This document shows, piece after piece, positions 33,199-42,506 of a stretch of 64,000 nt of DNA. Each line of letters opens with the position of its first letter. The stretch's first letter is position 1. The stretch comes from Ruminococcus sp. (GTDB lineage: Bacteria > Bacillota > Clostridia > Oscillospirales > Acutalibacteraceae), in NCBI GenBank assembly GCA_004555265.1, contig SFIQ01000002.1, forward strand, positions 32,064 to 96,063, written 5' to 3'. The translations under genes and the position numbers were made by a program. The notes under the pieces are model-generated. The model did not search any database. It was not told the origin of the DNA and saw nothing but the letters and a program-made list of their open reading frames with translations.

Positions 33199-33906
33199 AT
33201 GACTTCGGCAAATGGAAACAGACAGCACAGGACAAGCTCGGCTCCGAGCGACAGCAAAAGAGCCACTCGCGGAAAATGCAAGCGGCAATTTATTACCTTT
33301 ATTATATGTGTATTTCTCGTAGGAGGAATTGCAGGAGGGCTCATTGTCGGAGGGGTACAAGCCCTCGGCGGGAATGACGCAAAAGAGCAACCGCCATACG
33401 GCACACGTGACGGCAAAAGCGTAACAGAAAACGGCGAGCTTATGCTCATACAAGACGCGGCGGGTTTTACCCCTCTCGATTGCGAGCTTTCGGAGGAACT
33501 GCAAGAGTTTACATATTATATGTGCCGCGCCTATTATATCGACTTTGACTTTGCTATGTCGCTTATGTTCTCCGAGTCCTCGTTTAATGCCGCTGCGGTA
33601 AGCCAGGACGGGCACGACTTCGGCTTAATGCAAATAAGGGACTGTAACAACGATTGGCTCAAAGAGGAGCTCGGCGTTACCGATATGCTTAACCCTTACG
33701 AGAATATCCGAGCGGGTTTATATATCCTCCGCGGGCTCTTTGAAAAGTACAACGACAGCTCAAAGGTTGTTATGGCGTACAAAATGGGCGAATACGGAGC
33801 CTCGGTGCTTTGGGACAAAGGCGTATACGAAACGACCGCCTCGCAGCGGGTGCTCGCCCAGGCGGACAAATTCGCCGCAGAGAGGAACGGCAACAATGAA
33901 CAATAA
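33199..33906 (+). CDS. Membrane-anchored lytic transglycosylase
   Basis: A 235-residue protein. A basic N-terminus is followed by one membrane helix (about residues 31-55) and an SLT/lysozyme-like domain from about residue 100. The catalytic Glu is in SLMFSESSFN, and DFGLMQIRD and the late MAYKMGEYGA are family motifs. It cuts peptidoglycan. Its position in the left region rather than the tail or lysis cassette resembles conjugative-element transglycosylases. Confidence 0.8.
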   Translation: MTSANGNRQHRTSSAPSDSKRATRGKCKRQFITFIICVFLVGGIAGGLIVGGVQALGGNDAKEQPPYGTRDGKSVTENGELMLIQDAAGFTPLDCELSEELQEFTYYMCRAYYIDFDFAMSLMFSESSFNAAAVSQDGHDFGLMQIRDCNNDWLKEELGVTDMLNPYENIRAGLYILRGLFEKYNDSSKVVMAYKMGEYGASVLWDKGVYETTASQRVLAQADKFAAERNGNNEQ

Positions 33907-34321
33907 AATAATACTTTCAATTCACCACAAATACAGCGAGCTGATTTTAACCGAAAAAAAGACACTCGAAATACGAAAAAGCGCCCCTCGGCGCGGAGCC
34001 TGGGGCGGCGGAGCAAAAGACACCGTATTTTTATATGAAACAAAAGCGGACGGCGGAGCGGGCGCGGTTGTTGGCTTTTTCTCTTGCGGTGCTTATGAGG
34101 CAACAAACGCTTTTACCTTGCACGATTTCAAAGACAAAGAGGATTTGCGCCGCAGCTTTATAAAACGCTCTTGCTTAACCGAGGACGAGCTCGTAGCATA
34201 CGCCCAGGACTCCGCTATTTACGGTTGGCGGGTAAATATGGTTGTACGCTTTCCGAAACCTCGCCCGCTCTCGGACTTCGGCTTAACACGTGCTCCGCAG
34301 AGTTGGCAATATTTGAAGTAA
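33896..34321 (+). CDS. ASCH-domain-like protein
   Basis: A 141-residue protein starting MNNKIILSIHHKYSELILTE, the usual start of ASCH/PUA-like domains, with the following KKTLEIRKS. ASCH domains are thought to bind RNA or modified nucleotides. It overlaps the transglycosylase by 11 bases. GAGAGGAACGG precedes the ATG. Confidence 0.7.
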   Translation: MNNKIILSIHHKYSELILTEKKTLEIRKSAPRRGAWGGGAKDTVFLYETKADGGAGAVVGFFSCGAYEATNAFTLHDFKDKEDLRRSFIKRSCLTEDELVAYAQDSAIYGWRVNMVVRFPKPRPLSDFGLTRAPQSWQYLK

Positions 34322-34393
34322 ATAAAAAGGGCTTATCAAGCCGCAAACTTGATAAGCCCCGTAGCGCCTTTGTGCTACCGATTAACTACATAT
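34322..34393 (-). ncRNA. Predicted minus-strand small RNA
   Basis: Transcription from the promoter at 34425-34397 would make an RNA of about 70 bases ending at 34322. It can fold as GGTAGC..GCTAC, then a 12-bp terminator stem GGGCTTATCAAG..CTTGATAAGCCC followed by TTTTTATTT on the minus strand. There is no reading frame of note. The RNA converges on the ASCH gene end. Confidence 0.55.
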
Positions 34394-34396
34394 ATA

Positions 34397-34425
34397 AGTA
34401 TAGCACAACGGCAGCGAAAAGTCAA
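34397..34425 (-). promoter_or_regulatory. Promoter of the minus-strand small RNA
   Basis: On the minus strand, TTGACT (34425-34420), 17-base spacer, and TATACT (34402-34397). It closely resembles other sigma-A promoters here. Confidence 0.6.
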
Positions 34426-34893
34426 TAGTTAAGCACGGAGCGAGCGGCTCTATTTCGGGCTCGTAATGGATAATAACTTAACGACCAAACAGAGCACACG
34501 GCACCCCGAGAAAATAAAACCCGTCCTCCCTCAAAAAAATAAATATTCTCTTTGTGTGTGTGGAGAGAGGCGGAGGAGTGAGGGGGTGCTCGCAGCGTTG
34601 TTGAAAGAGTGTGTAAACTCGTAGAGTTTTCCACGCTTTCAATAATGCGGAGAGCAGGGGGAGAGAGGAGGTGCCTCTCTCTTTAAGGCGGGCTCCGTCC
34701 CGCCGCTCTCTTGCTCCTCTCTCCCCCTTTATTGGCTTGGAAATGCAATTACCTTTTGAGGTTAGCGCAATTTTGATAATTCAAAGGTCGTCAGCAGCAA
34801 ACGCTCGCTCGGCAAATTCCCTTATGGAAAACTAAAGCGTTAAACCTCGGGGCTTGGGGCAGAGCCCCAAAAGGAAACAACGGAGGTAAAACT
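34426..34893. other. Structured non-coding region upstream of Rep; possible replication origin
   Basis: No gene is supported in this 470-base stretch. It contains purine-rich strand bias (GGAGAGAGGCGGAGG) and a long perfect inverted repeat: GGGGGAGAGAGGAG (34657-34670) pairs with CTCCTCTCTCCCCC (34714-34727), enclosing an inner GGCGGG..CCCGCC hairpin. It lies directly before a HUH-type Rep gene, the usual place for a rolling-circle double-strand origin. The origin role is inference. Confidence 0.45.
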
Positions 34894-35664
34894 ATGCGCT
34901 GTCTATACAGAGAAAAAATACATAAATGCGGCGAGTTTTTGGAAGTCGATATTTTCCCCGTTTTTGAATATCAGCGCGGGCGCAGCAAGAAAAGAAAACC
35001 GACAACAGAAACACAACAGCGGCTAAACCAACGTAACGCCGAAAGAAAGATCACGCGCCTACTGAACACGAATTTTACAAAGCGCGATATACGCTTTGAT
35101 TTAACATATAGCGACGAGAATTACCCCGAAACGCCCGAGAACGCACAACGGCAAATGCAAAATTTCCTCCGTCGCGTTAAGCGTTACCGCGCAAAGCATA
35201 ATTTGCCCGAGCTTAAATACGTTGCCGTTACCGAGGTAGGAAAAGAAAACGGGCGGCTGCACCACCATATCGTTATGAGCGGCGGCGTTGATATAAACAC
35301 CCTTGCGGAAATATGGGGCAAAGGCTACACAACGGCAAAGCCGCTACAGTTTGACGAGTTTGGTATAACGGGCATTGCGGTATATCTCGTAAAAAGCCCG
35401 ATACTCGGCAAGCGTTGGAGCGCAAGCCGCAACCTTGAACAGCCGAAAACGTCCGAACGCGACGGCAGAATACCGCAGTACAAAATACGCGAGTTTGGAA
35501 ACAGCGGCAACGACAACCGCGCAGAGCTTGAGCGTCTTTATGAGGGCTACGCCCTGGCAGACTGCAAGCCGTATTACAACGAAATCAACGGCGGCTATTA
35601 TATAACCGTCCGTATGTATAAAAAGCCCGCTCCGAAACGGAGCAGAAAGCGAGGGAAACTATGA
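34894..35664 (+). CDS. HUH-type rolling-circle replication initiator (Rep)
   Basis: A 256-residue protein with the three motifs of rolling-circle initiators in order: a motif-1-like RFDLTYSDE (about residue 65), a HUH-like GRLHHHIVMSGG (about residue 124), and the tyrosine motif VYLVKSP (about residue 164). It would nick one DNA strand at an origin and stay linked through Tyr. It is the only replication protein found in the prophage. CGGAGGT precedes the ATG. Confidence 0.75.
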   Translation: MRCLYREKIHKCGEFLEVDIFPVFEYQRGRSKKRKPTTETQQRLNQRNAERKITRLLNTNFTKRDIRFDLTYSDENYPETPENAQRQMQNFLRRVKRYRAKHNLPELKYVAVTEVGKENGRLHHHIVMSGGVDINTLAEIWGKGYTTAKPLQFDEFGITGIAVYLVKSPILGKRWSASRNLEQPKTSERDGRIPQYKIREFGNSGNDNRAELERLYEGYALADCKPYYNEINGGYYITVRMYKKPAPKRSRKRGKL

Positions 35665-35828
35665 CGCAAAAACGAGAGGAGAAAAAGAAAATGTCAATGT
35701 ATATCTTTCCCGCCGTCCTTATAGCGCTTGACGTGGGAGCGGCTATTATGTGCTTTATCGGCAAGGACTACAAAAAGGGCGTATACTGGCTCGCGGCGGC
35801 GGTGCTGAATATATGCGTAACTTTTTAA
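35661..35828 (+). CDS. Small two-pass membrane protein
   Basis: A 55-residue protein overlapping the rep stop by ATGA. It has a charged start and two short hydrophobic segments (about residues 14-33 and 41-54). A second ATG at 35691 with AGAGGAG nine bases upstream may be the real start, giving 45 residues. Unknown function. Confidence 0.5.
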   Translation: MTQKREEKKKMSMYIFPAVLIALDVGAAIMCFIGKDYKKGVYWLAAAVLNICVTF

Positions 35829-35841
35829 CGGAGGTAAAACT

Positions 35842-36282
35842 ATGAATTACTTTAAGGCAGCGGAGCAAGTGCTCTCCTCTGTCCCCACTCTCGAGCGGGC
35901 ATTGGAGAACTTACAGCATAGGCGCGATAGGCTGATAGAAAGCGGAGCTCCTCGGGAGCCTGGCGCGATTGATTACGGCAAGCCGTTTACGGACTCGCAT
36001 TACGTAAGCGACACTCTTAACGAGCTTTTGGAGCTTTCCGAGTGCTCGCGCAATATTGCGGAAACGCAGCGCAAGCTCGCAGAAATTAAGGGCATTATCG
36101 ACCAACTGAAAGACGAGTATAAAAAGCTCGTCGTTTTGTGGTACCTCGAAAAAAAGCCGAAAGAGGCAGTTATGGAGGAGTTATACATACAGTCGTTAAG
36201 CACCGTTTACGACCTCCGCAACCGCGCCGTAGCGGAGTTTGCTTTGCTTTACTTCGGCGGCTCTGCCCTGGGCTCAATTTAG
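35842..36282 (+). CDS. Sigma-like HTH late regulator (ArpU/RinA type)
   Basis: A 146-residue protein with an N-terminal coiled-coil half and a C-terminal sigma-70 region-4-like HTH (LVVLWYLEKKPKEAVMEELY and LSTVYDLRNRAVAEFALLYF). Proteins of this shape lie just before the HNH-terminase region in many siphophages and switch on late genes. CGGAGGT precedes the start. Confidence 0.65.
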   Translation: MNYFKAAEQVLSSVPTLERALENLQHRRDRLIESGAPREPGAIDYGKPFTDSHYVSDTLNELLELSECSRNIAETQRKLAEIKGIIDQLKDEYKKLVVLWYLEKKPKEAVMEELYIQSLSTVYDLRNRAVAEFALLYFGGSALGSI

Positions 36283-36441
36283 ACAATCGAAATAAAGCCG
36301 TATAGAAACTTGCTTTAAGCCGTGCTAAACTGATACCGTAGAAATAGACGGTAAGGCGGGCGGCTTGTAGCTGCTCGCTTTGTCGTTGTATCGGGAGCAA
36401 ATATAACTCACTATACGGCGGAGAGGGCGGGACGCTGTTAT

Positions 36442-36747
36442 ATGCAAGATTTCGCAAAGGCGTTTTATTTGAGCAAAGCCTGGCGCGATACCAGGGAATA
36501 TATATACAAGCGCGATATGGGCTTATGCGTCCGCTGCGGCAAGGCGGGCGCAATAGTCCACCACAAAATATATTTAACGCCGCAGAATATAAACAATCCC
36601 GCTATCACACTATCGGAGGATAACCTCGAGTTGCTATGCCGTGAATGTCACGCCATAGAACACGAGGGACAGCTACCGACAGCAATCGGGCTTATGTTTG
36701 ACTCCGAGGGAAACCTCGTAGAAAAGGAGGGTAAGTATGGGAGCTGA
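36442..36747 (+). CDS. Phage HNH endonuclease
   Basis: A 101-residue HNH nuclease: CVRCG, VHHKIYLTP, then NLELLCRECH. The HH, N and H residues and two CxxC-type zinc pairs are all present. In HK97-like phages such a protein works with terminase at DNA packaging. Its 3' end overlaps the next gene. Confidence 0.88.
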   Translation: MQDFAKAFYLSKAWRDTREYIYKRDMGLCVRCGKAGAIVHHKIYLTPQNINNPAITLSEDNLELLCRECHAIEHEGQLPTAIGLMFDSEGNLVEKEGKYGS

Positions 36748-36988
36748 TGTATGCGAGCTCGTAGTATATACGCAGAGCGGAGCGGTTACGTTCCAGGTCA
36801 AGGCTACGGCTGATAACTTCGAGGACAGAGTAGCCGAGGCGCTCGAGGAGGGCACCGTTATTCTTGAGCTTGTGGACGGCGGGAAAATTATTCTCTGCGC
36901 GATTAACGTTGTAGCAATCGAGGTACACGCAGCGGCAGAGTGTAGCAATTCCTCTGTAAAAAATTTCGCTGCTACTCCCCCCGCTTAA
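36737..36988 (+). CDS. Small phage protein between HNH and terminase
   Basis: An 83-residue acidic soluble protein (MGADVCELVVYTQSG). It starts inside the HNH gene with GGAGGG upstream. No family was recognised. A short AAAAGGC..GCCTTTT hairpin follows its stop (about 36987-37009). Confidence 0.6.
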   Translation: MGADVCELVVYTQSGAVTFQVKATADNFEDRVAEALEEGTVILELVDGGKIILCAINVVAIEVHAAAECSNSSVKNFAATPPA

Positions 36989-37093
36989 AAAAGGCTATAT
37001 GCCTTTTAATGAACCGTGTTTAAGCCCCTTTTATGACCGCCCCAGGCGTGTATAACCCCCCTACCCTTACAGACGAAAGAAAGGAGAAACAGC

Positions 37094-37462
37094 GTGGACG
37101 ATACATTATATGCGCGACAGAAAAAAGAGCAGAACAGAATTAAGAAATTGTATAAAAATCTGCCGAAAGATAAGCTCGAAATTGCAAAAAAACTAATGGA
37201 AAGAGCCGCCTATATGCTCGTTTCTCTCGAGGATATGGAGGAAAAAATCAACGAGGACGGGCTCGTAGTTAAAATGCCGCAGGGCTCCTACACTATCGAG
37301 CGGGCGCACCCGTTATTGCAGCCGTATAACGCTATGGTTAAGAACTACAACGCCACCTTAAAACAGCTCAACGACCTACTGCCGAACGCAGACGCAGAGG
37401 CAGCGGGACAGGCGCTTATGATGTTTGCAACCAAACCGAGCAGGGCGGCAAAATCGGGTTGA
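37094..37462 (+). CDS. Terminase small subunit (P27-like)
   Basis: A 122-residue helical protein with a GTG start, preceded by AAGGAGA. The pattern RAAYMLVSLEDMEEKINEDG, then KNYNATLKQLNDLL, fits P27-family small terminases, which recognise packaging sites. It overlaps the large subunit start by TTGA. Confidence 0.8.
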   Translation: MDDTLYARQKKEQNRIKKLYKNLPKDKLEIAKKLMERAAYMLVSLEDMEEKINEDGLVVKMPQGSYTIERAHPLLQPYNAMVKNYNATLKQLNDLLPNADAEAAGQALMMFATKPSRAAKSG

Positions 37463-39111
37463 ATTGGGTAAAAGAATACTACCGCCGCATAGAGTGCGGC
37501 GACATAGTAACGAGTAAGCGGGTTAGAGCTGTTTACTCGCGGCTCGTTGCCGAAATGGACGCAGCTAACGACGACTCGCCGTATTATTTCGACGAGGAAA
37601 CGGGCGAGCGTCCTATTTTGTTTATCGAAACATTTTGCAAGCAGTCCCAGGGCACCATAGGCGCGCCTCTTGAGCTTGAGCTATTCCAAAAAGCATATAT
37701 ACAACTGCTTTTCGGTTGGCTCGAAAAAGAAACGGGCTACCGTCGTTTCCGCGAAACAATGTTTTTGTGCGGACGCAAAAACGGCAAGTCTACTTTGCTT
37801 TCGGGCATTGCCCTATATATGCTCATTGCAGATTATGAGGGCGCGGCGGAGATATACTCCGTTGCGACAAAGAAAGACCAGGCAAAAAAGGTATTGACCG
37901 AGGCTGTCAATATGGTTAAGCAGTCGCCCGAGCTGCGGGCGGTTGTCAAAAAGCGCAGAAATGATATTTATTTTCCCGCGACCTCCTCTATCTTTGAGGC
38001 GCTCGCGTCGGACTCCAACACCCTGGACGGCTTAAACTCTCACGCCGTTATAATCGACGAGCTGCACGCAATCCGCGACCGCAATTTGTACGAGGTTATG
38101 AAACAGTCTACCTCGTCGCGCCGGCAGCCTCTCGTTGTTATGATAACGACCGCGGGCACCGTGCGCGAGTGCATTTTCGACAATATGTACGAGCTTGCCG
38201 CAGACCTTGCGGACGGTAAGAAAAAAGACGATACCTTTTTGCCGATACTCTACGAGCTCGACAGCCGCGACGAGTGGACTAATCCGCAAATGTGGATTAA
38301 AGCTAATCCAGGGCTCGGGAAAATCAAGCAGTATAAAACGCTCGCTAACTTTGTTGAGAGGGCGAAAAACTCGCCCGCAGACTTACCAGGCGTTCTATGC
38401 AAGGATTTTAACATACGCGAAAATGAAAGCGCCGTATGGCTTTCCTTTGAGCAGATTAAAAACGCGGCGACGTTTGCTATTGACGACGTTTACAATACCT
38501 ACGCTATCGGCGGTTGCGACCTCTCGGCTACAACCGACCTTACAGCGGCAACGCTGCTTATACGCAAGCCGAACGACAAAACGGTTTACGTTTTGCAGCA
38601 GTATTTTTTACCGCAAGCCCGCGTTGAGCACCTCGAGGAGAAAAACACAAACGAGGCACCCTATCGGATATGGGCAGAGCGGGGCTTGCTTACGATATGC
38701 GAGGGCAGCCGCGTAAACTTTTCCGACGTAACGGCGTGGTTTGTGCAAATGCGCGACGAGCATAAAATAGACGCTTTCAAGGTCGGCTATGACCGCGCGC
38801 TCGCGGGCTACTGGGTGGAGGAAATGAAAAGCAACGGCTTTACTATGGAGCCCGTTGCTCAAGGCGCTTTCACTTGGAGTCAACCTATGCGCGAAATGGG
38901 AGCGGCTCTTACCGACAAAATAGTTAATTACAACAACAACCCTATTTTGCTTTGGTGCCTATCAAATACCGCCGTTAAGAAAAGCGGCTTAAACAATATC
39001 CAACCCGTTAAGATAACCGATAAACGCCGCATAGACGGCGCGGTATCGCTGCTTAACGCGTGGGTTATCTACGTCAAATACTTTGACGACTATATGTATA
39101 ACGTGGGGTGA
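37459..39111 (+). CDS. terL: Terminase large subunit
   Basis: A 550-residue packaging motor starting with TTG inside the stop of the small subunit. The ATPase has Walker A GRKNGKST (about residue 103) and Walker B VIIDELHA (about residue 197). The nuclease domain begins near GGCDLSATTDLTAA (residue 353) and includes KVGYDRALAGYW. The length is normal for HK97-type TerL. Confidence 0.93.
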   Translation: MNWVKEYYRRIECGDIVTSKRVRAVYSRLVAEMDAANDDSPYYFDEETGERPILFIETFCKQSQGTIGAPLELELFQKAYIQLLFGWLEKETGYRRFRETMFLCGRKNGKSTLLSGIALYMLIADYEGAAEIYSVATKKDQAKKVLTEAVNMVKQSPELRAVVKKRRNDIYFPATSSIFEALASDSNTLDGLNSHAVIIDELHAIRDRNLYEVMKQSTSSRRQPLVVMITTAGTVRECIFDNMYELAADLADGKKKDDTFLPILYELDSRDEWTNPQMWIKANPGLGKIKQYKTLANFVERAKNSPADLPGVLCKDFNIRENESAVWLSFEQIKNAATFAIDDVYNTYAIGGCDLSATTDLTAATLLIRKPNDKTVYVLQQYFLPQARVEHLEEKNTNEAPYRIWAERGLLTICEGSRVNFSDVTAWFVQMRDEHKIDAFKVGYDRALAGYWVEEMKSNGFTMEPVAQGAFTWSQPMREMGAALTDKIVNYNNNPILLWCLSNTAVKKSGLNNIQPVKITDKRRIDGAVSLLNAWVIYVKYFDDYMYNVG

Positions 39112-39115
39112 CACA

Positions 39116-40417
39116 ATGAAAGAAAGACGAGGGCTTTTTGAGGCTATATTCGGGAAAAAGCCGCAGAAAACAGACGGCTACACCGAGTACAAGCTCTTAA
39201 ATTCCTATCAATCAAATTTTGTACCATTCTCGGGCAATGCCTGGGAGGTTAATATGGTGCGAGCTGCCGTCCATTCTTTCGCACGCCGCGCGGCGACGGT
39301 ACAGCCGCGGCACATTAGACGCGGCGACGGAAAGGTGCTTGACGTAGAGAGCAGCACATACAACAACATTTTACAGTTTAAGCCAAACCCGACGACAACG
39401 GCTTATAAATTCTATTACCGCCTGGCGGCGCAGTACAAGCTATATAACAACGCGTTTGCATATCCCGTATGGAATGAGGCGACGGGCAGACTCGAGGCAA
39501 TTTATAATATCAACGCCCAGGAGATTACCCTACTCGACCACGAGGGCGAGCTGTTCTGTAAATTCCGCTTTAATAACGGGAAATCGTACATTTTCCCGTA
39601 TGCAGACTTGGTACATATCGGCTCAATGTTTGCAGATAACGACGTTTTCGGCTCCGACAACGGAGCACTTATGCCCGTTTTGAAAACGGCGAACACCTTT
39701 AACCAAAGTATGAGCAAGTTTGCCGAGCTCGTAGCGGTTGTGCGCGGTATTTTGAAAGTGCAAGCCTCCACAAAAAACGAGGACTTAAACCGCCGCCGCG
39801 ACGATTTTATACGGGACAACCTCAAAATGGAAAGCAACGGAGCGGGCGTTATTGTTACGGATAATAAGTACGATTACACCCCGATTACCGACAAGCAAAC
39901 GCCGTTACCTACGGGACAGTTGCAGTATATCAAAGACGAGATATACGACTACCTCGGCACCAATGACGCTATCGTGCAAAATAAAGCCACACCCGAGCAA
40001 GAGGAGGACTTTTACGACGGCGAAATTAAGCCCTTTTACGTGCAGCTCGCACAGGCGCTCACAAACTGCATTTTTTCCAAAAAGGAGCGCGGCTACGGTA
40101 ACGAAATAACCGTAGAGGGTAACAAACTGCAATTTGCAAGGACGAGCGACAAGCTCGCCGTTGTAAAATACTTGTCCGATATTGGCGGCTTAATGCTCGA
40201 CCAGGCATTAACAACGCTTGGCTATCCGCCTATCGGCGGCGAGGAGGGCAAGCGCCGCGTACAGACGCTTAACGTCGTAAATGCAAACAAAGCCGACGAG
40301 TACCAGTTAGGCACCGACACAAAGAAAGAGGAGCCGCCCGAGGACGGCGACGACGACGGAGAGGGCACCGCACCTACTGCGGCACCCGACGACAAGAAAG
40401 ACGAGGAGGAAACATAA
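39116..40417 (+). CDS. Portal protein (HK97 type)
   Basis: A 433-residue portal. The N-terminus MKERRGLFEAIFGKKP, the FPYADLVHI motif and the clip/stem sequences are typical. The C-terminal 40 residues are highly acidic. It forms the dodecameric DNA entry ring. The stop overlaps the protease start (TAATG). Confidence 0.9.
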   Translation: MKERRGLFEAIFGKKPQKTDGYTEYKLLNSYQSNFVPFSGNAWEVNMVRAAVHSFARRAATVQPRHIRRGDGKVLDVESSTYNNILQFKPNPTTTAYKFYYRLAAQYKLYNNAFAYPVWNEATGRLEAIYNINAQEITLLDHEGELFCKFRFNNGKSYIFPYADLVHIGSMFADNDVFGSDNGALMPVLKTANTFNQSMSKFAELVAVVRGILKVQASTKNEDLNRRRDDFIRDNLKMESNGAGVIVTDNKYDYTPITDKQTPLPTGQLQYIKDEIYDYLGTNDAIVQNKATPEQEEDFYDGEIKPFYVQLAQALTNCIFSKKERGYGNEITVEGNKLQFARTSDKLAVVKYLSDIGGLMLDQALTTLGYPPIGGEEGKRRVQTLNVVNANKADEYQLGTDTKKEEPPEDGDDDGEGTAPTAAPDDKKDEEET

Positions 40418-41022
40418 TGCCATATAAACCGAACGAGCGGGAATACAGAGCGGCGGAGCCGTTTACACTTCCCGACGAAAACAACGCCGACGAGCTCGTG
40501 CTCCGAGGTACGCCTATTGTCTTTGATACCCCTACCGTGCTTTTTGAGGAGGACGGTATCGAGTATAAAGAAGTTATCGCCCGCGGCGCCCTTGACAGCT
40601 GCGATATGAGCGATTTTATCTTTAACCGAAATCACGGGCAGAACGACTCTACCGTATACGCCCGCACCCGTAATAATTCCCTCACTTACAACATCACGGA
40701 GCGAGGGCTCGATATTGCGGCTTTCCTCGACAAAGAGGACGAGCGGCACCGCAATTTACACCGAGATATTCAAAAACGCCGCGTTGACAAAATGAGTTTT
40801 TCGTTCGTTGTGCGTGAGTGCAGCTATGACCGCGAAACACACACTCGGACGATAACTAAAATTAAAAAGCTGTACGACGTTTCGGCGGTGGATTTTGCCG
40901 CATACAACGATACGAGCATTACTACGGCAAGGGACTTTTTCTCCGCGGAGCACGAGAAAGAGTTTAAGGAGCAGGAGCAGCGCCGCCGCCGTCAAATGCT
41001 GACAGCAAAAACCTACTGTTAA
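40417..41022 (+). CDS. HK97-family prohead protease
   Basis: A 201-residue serine protease with the catalytic His in FNRNHGQ (about residue 70) and Ser in KMSFSFVV (about residue 129). It matures the capsid. A basic Glu/Arg-rich tail follows. It is encoded between portal and capsid as usual. Confidence 0.88.
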   Translation: MPYKPNEREYRAAEPFTLPDENNADELVLRGTPIVFDTPTVLFEEDGIEYKEVIARGALDSCDMSDFIFNRNHGQNDSTVYARTRNNSLTYNITERGLDIAAFLDKEDERHRNLHRDIQKRRVDKMSFSFVVRECSYDRETHTRTITKIKKLYDVSAVDFAAYNDTSITTARDFFSAEHEKEFKEQEQRRRRQMLTAKTYC

Positions 41023-41047
41023 AAAATCAAAAAAGGAGTAAATCACT

Positions 41048-42190
41048 ATGAAAGAACTTATTAAGAGAATGGCAGAAATCCGCAGCCGCAAGGTAGAACT
41101 GCGCGGCGTATTGGAAACCGACGCAAAAGCAGACCTCGACGCTATCGAAAAGGAGCTCCGCGAGCTTGACGAGGAATATACCAACCTCGAAAAGAGAAAA
41201 GCGGTTATCGAGGGTATCGGCGCGGGCACCGTTCCTTTAAATGAAGTGCCTAACCCTATCAACAATCGCTCTGCGGACAATTTCGACCAGGACAAGGAGT
41301 ATCGCTCCGCCTGGCTCAAGCACGTTAGAGGGCTTGACCTTACCGAAAACGAACAGCGAGCACTCACTACTGGTACCTCCTCCGCGGGAGCGGTTATTCC
41401 GACCGTGACGCAGAATAAAATCATTGAAAAGGTCAACCAGTATTGCCCGCTGCTCGACAAAATCGACCTTTTGCGCGTCCCTGGCGGCGTAAAGGTGCCC
41501 GCAGAGGGAACTACCGCAGACGCGGCGGTACATACCGAGGGCGCAACCATTACCGCAGACGGCGACACTCTCTCGAGCGTTACGCTTTCTGCCTACGAGG
41601 TTACAAAGCTCGTTACTATTTCAAAGTCCGTTGAAAAAATGGCGATTGACGCTTTCGAGTCCTGGCTCGTTAATAAGATTGCCCGTAAGATTGCCGAGAA
41701 AATCGGTAAGCTGATTATTTTCGGCACGGGTACCAACGAGGCGCAGGGTATCAACGCCATTACCTGGGGCACTACAAACTCCGTAACGGTTGGAAAAACC
41801 GCCTCTCTTTCCGCCGCAAACGTGCAGGGCGCCGTTGCGCTGCTTAACGGCGGTTATGATAACGGTGCGGAGTGGCTTATGTCGAAATCGACTTTCTTTA
41901 CCGACTTCCACCCGCTTATGAACAACTCAAAGGACAATATCGTTACCGAGGACAACGGCGTTTACCGCGTTATGGGCTACCCCGTAAACTTCGACGACCG
42001 TATGACCGCGCACGAGGCTATCCTCGGCAACCTTTACAGAGGCTACCTCGGCAATATGCCCGAGGACGTTACGATTACCTCGCAGTTTGTAACCCGCGAG
42101 AACGCCTACGACTTCCTCGGCTGCGCTATGTTCGACGGCAAGGTGCAGGCGACCGAGGCTTTCGTTAAAATCGTAAAGGCTACGGCTTAA
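41048..42190 (+). CDS. Major capsid protein (HK97 fold)
   Basis: A 380-residue capsid protein. Residues 1-90 are a coiled-coil scaffolding/delta domain (ELDEEYTNLEKRKAVIEG) probably removed by the protease. The HK97 core begins around ALTTGTSSAGAVIPT. AAAGGAG precedes the ATG. Confidence 0.92.
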   Translation: MKELIKRMAEIRSRKVELRGVLETDAKADLDAIEKELRELDEEYTNLEKRKAVIEGIGAGTVPLNEVPNPINNRSADNFDQDKEYRSAWLKHVRGLDLTENEQRALTTGTSSAGAVIPTVTQNKIIEKVNQYCPLLDKIDLLRVPGGVKVPAEGTTADAAVHTEGATITADGDTLSSVTLSAYEVTKLVTISKSVEKMAIDAFESWLVNKIARKIAEKIGKLIIFGTGTNEAQGINAITWGTTNSVTVGKTASLSAANVQGAVALLNGGYDNGAEWLMSKSTFFTDFHPLMNNSKDNIVTEDNGVYRVMGYPVNFDDRMTAHEAILGNLYRGYLGNMPEDVTITSQFVTRENAYDFLGCAMFDGKVQATEAFVKIVKATA

Positions 42191-42204
42191 CGGAGGGCTG
42201 AACA

Positions 42205-42504
42205 ATGGCGGATATTTCAATGCAGTACGTAGCGGGTATTCGCCAGTATCTACGCATTAACCATACACGTTTTGACGCGGAAATTACCGACCTAATAGGA
42301 GCGGCAAGAGCCGACCTCCTATTAGGCGGTATCTCCGAAAAGAAAGTAAACGACGAAAGCGACGCACTTATAAAGCGGGCTATCGTCGTTTATGTCAAAG
42401 CGGAGTTTGGACTCGATAACGCAGACGGCGACAAGTACCGCGAGAGCTACGGTATGCTCAAGCGGCATTTAATGCTTTCGAGTGAATATACCGAGGAGGC
42501 GTAG
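42205..42504 (+). CDS. Head-tail connector (gp6-like DNA packaging protein)
   Basis: A 99-residue helical protein with the gp6 pattern: YLRINHTRFDAEITDLIGAARADLL, then KRAIVVYVKAEFG. It forms the connector ring under the portal. Confidence 0.85.
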   Translation: MADISMQYVAGIRQYLRINHTRFDAEITDLIGAARADLLLGGISEKKVNDESDALIKRAIVVYVKAEFGLDNADGDKYRESYGMLKRHLMLSSEYTEEA

Positions 42505-42506
42505 TT

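Noticed and set aside
34657..34727. The large inverted repeat as a plain terminator
   Set aside because: Although TTT follows the right arm, no gene upstream on the plus strand within 300 bases needs a terminator. The nested structure before a Rep gene suits an origin or regulatory element better; left as unresolved.
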